Origin: Jeotgalibaca dankookensis
Lineage (GTDB): Bacteria > Bacillota > Bacilli > Lactobacillales > Aerococcaceae
DNA: 64,000 bases
Assembly: GCF_002005405.1 (NCBI RefSeq)
Contig: NZ_CP019728.1
Location: forward strand, 1,612,001-1,676,000
Reading direction: 5' to 3'
A program made the position numbers and the translations under genes. The notes below the pieces were generated by a model that saw only the letters and a program-made list of their open reading frames with translations, did not search any database and was not told the DNA's origin. Shown here one piece after another: positions 63,110-64,000 of this stretch (within the stretch, counting starts at the first letter, position 1; each line of letters opens with the position of its first letter).

Positions 63110-63157
63110 ATAAAACAGCCTCTTCCTGTAATTAGTCTAGGAAGAGACTGTTTTATT
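63110..63157. terminator. Bidirectional terminator between fabV and the HAAS-type gene
   Basis: AATAAAACAGcCTCTTCCT-type arms (63110-63127 / 63139-63157) with one mismatch, A/T-rich ends both ways. Confidence 0.85.
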
Positions 63158-63161
63158 GTGT

Positions 63162-64000
63162 TTATTTACTTCCATATTTGTAGCCTTTATATAGAGCTGA
63201 AATAGCTCCCAAAATAGTTGTGATAACAATAACTCCTACTATTAACGTAATGAGGCGATCAAAAGAGAGAATAGCATAGGATTCAAATTGACGAATAAAT
63301 CCATTATCCCAGATGTTGGCGCTACTAATAGCAGAAATCAAAAACAGCGAAGAGAGAACATCCAAGACGGTTATGGTAATTGCTAATCTTAATGTCCATC
63401 TTCCTTTAACTAATTTAAGGAGTTCAACTATTATTGTTAAAATAAAAATAATTACAATAACGATTCGAAATAAAGGGATAGTTTCTAGATTAAAAAGTGG
63501 AAAAAATTGTGTCTGATTTTCAATTTTGAAATAAAAACCGATACGGTCAGATGATAAGAAAAAAATAGGTAGAATGATGGTAGTAAAGACAATCGTAAAT
63601 ATTGATTCTCCACGGGAAATCCGTGCTTTTTTTTCTGGTAATTCAGCTAGCTGAGAAGGGTCCCATTTTTGATTCTGGTTAGGTTTTTCAAGCGAAACGC
63701 CGCTATACTCGATAAAAGCAAAGATACCTGTTACCCACATTACCCCTTGAGCAAGGGATGTGATAAGGGTTCCGACATAGCTACTTGTAAATTTTACTAA
63801 ACTGCCAACGGAAAAAACCACTGCAATACCAGAGGCAATTGATATTCCAATAAATATAGACAGGGCAACAATTTTCAATACAGATATATAAGCATCAAAA
63901 TACATAGGACCAATTAAATAGCGTTCTTTTCCGCGATATTTATTGGCTAAGCGCTTTGGATCTCCCAATTCTTTTAGCACCAAATCAATTTTTTCCTCTT
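63162..64000 (-). CDS. HAAS/DUF1700-type membrane protein (5' end outside the window)
   Basis: The frame is open to the right edge; a GTG at 63983 is internal. The N-terminal visible part EEKIDLVLKELGDPKRLANKYRGKERYLIGP is typical of the HAAS helical domain found in proteins controlled by PadR-type repressors. It is followed by about six membrane segments and a basic C-terminus (YKGYKYGSK). Such genes usually follow a PadR regulator gene, which would lie beyond the window. Function not established. Confidence 0.75.
   Translation of the reverse strand, partial: EEKIDLVLKELGDPKRLANKYRGKERYLIGPMYFDAYISVLKIVALSIFIGISIASGIAVVFSVGSLVKFTSSYVGTLITSLAQGVMWVTGIFAFIEYSGVSLEKPNQNQKWDPSQLAELPEKKARISRGESIFTIVFTTIILPIFFLSSDRIGFYFKIENQTQFFPLFNLETIPLFRIVIVIIFILTIIVELLKLVKGRWTLRLAITITVLDVLSSLFLISAISSANIWDNGFIRQFESYAILSFDRLITLIVGVIVITTILGAISALYKGYKYGSK

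Noticed and set aside
1-64000. CRISPR array, tRNA or rRNA genes, prophage or integrative element
   Set aside because: No spaced direct repeats, cloverleaf sequences, rRNA motifs, integrase or phage genes were noticed.

Overview
The window is low-GC Firmicute DNA with strong AGGAGG-type ribosome sites, many TTG/GTG starts, CcpA-like cre boxes and T-rich hairpin terminators. Gene content (MATE, DAACS and EIIC-only carriers, DsdA, FabV, NADH oxidase, LplB/LplC-type ABC permeases, ROK kinases, GH38/92/125 mannosidases) suggests a Lactobacillales bacterium, perhaps of the Carnobacteriaceae; the genus cannot be fixed from the sequence alone. No tRNA, rRNA or CRISPR array was recognised.

Layout. 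1-3.2 kb: the 5' end of an FGGY sugar-acid kinase and a MATE efflux gene cut in two by an IS30-family element with a clean ATT target duplication. 3.2-6.9 kb: a trmB-type regulator, TSUP permease and ornithine cyclodeaminase-like gene in one operon, divergent from a short-chain dehydrogenase. 7-10.6 kb: aldehyde dehydrogenase, a frameshifted DAACS symporter and an RluA-type pseudouridine synthase. 10.7-14.3 kb: an operon of XRE/Rgg-like regulator, signal-less ApbE flavin transferase and two FMN-reductase-family proteins; the last carries a PAS-like domain and a C-terminal tail with a near-canonical ApbE flavinylation motif plus a degenerate copy. 14.6-19.8 kb: a YheO-type regulator and an apparent D-serine operon, RidA, EIIC-like permease, a complete seryl-tRNA synthetase and DsdA, behind a promoter with an embedded cre site. 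19.8-23.1 kb: a YeiH-type exporter, a second EIIC-only permease and a ketopantoate-reductase-family enzyme. 23.1-28.3 kb: a decayed Old-Yellow-type oxidoreductase, then a cystine-type cassette (PatB/MalY lyase, CoA-disulfide-reductase-like flavoprotein, TcyP-like symporter) of which the last two are frameshifted.

28.4-51.2 kb is the largest functional block: a glycan locus with an ABC importer (binding lipoprotein, two permeases), an AraC-type membrane sensor-regulator, DUF624 protein, GH1, GH29, two GH20, GH38, GH125 and GH92 enzymes, two ROK kinases, a GntR/LacI hybrid regulator and the remnant of a ThuA-like gene. None of the hydrolases shows a signal peptide, so the design is import of host-type N-glycan fragments followed by cytoplasmic trimming. 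The content closely resembles, from memory, the N-glycan locus of Streptococcus pneumoniae.

51.2-64 kb: PAP2 phosphatase, CBS protein, a TPR-like gene with a premature stop, a zinc-ribbon protein, NADH oxidase, PepSY lipoprotein, two membrane proteins (one TraX-like), an IS1182-family element guarded by strong hairpins, an MFS pseudogene, a PerM/AI-2E family gene cut short by a nonsense codon, FabV enoyl reductase, and a partial HAAS-type membrane protein.

A striking feature is decay: ten genes are broken by insertion, deletion, nonsense or frameshift. Several frameshifts are one base short in a run of 3-4 identical bases, so assembly error must be excluded for those; others (two IS, deletions, nonsense codons) cannot be explained that way.
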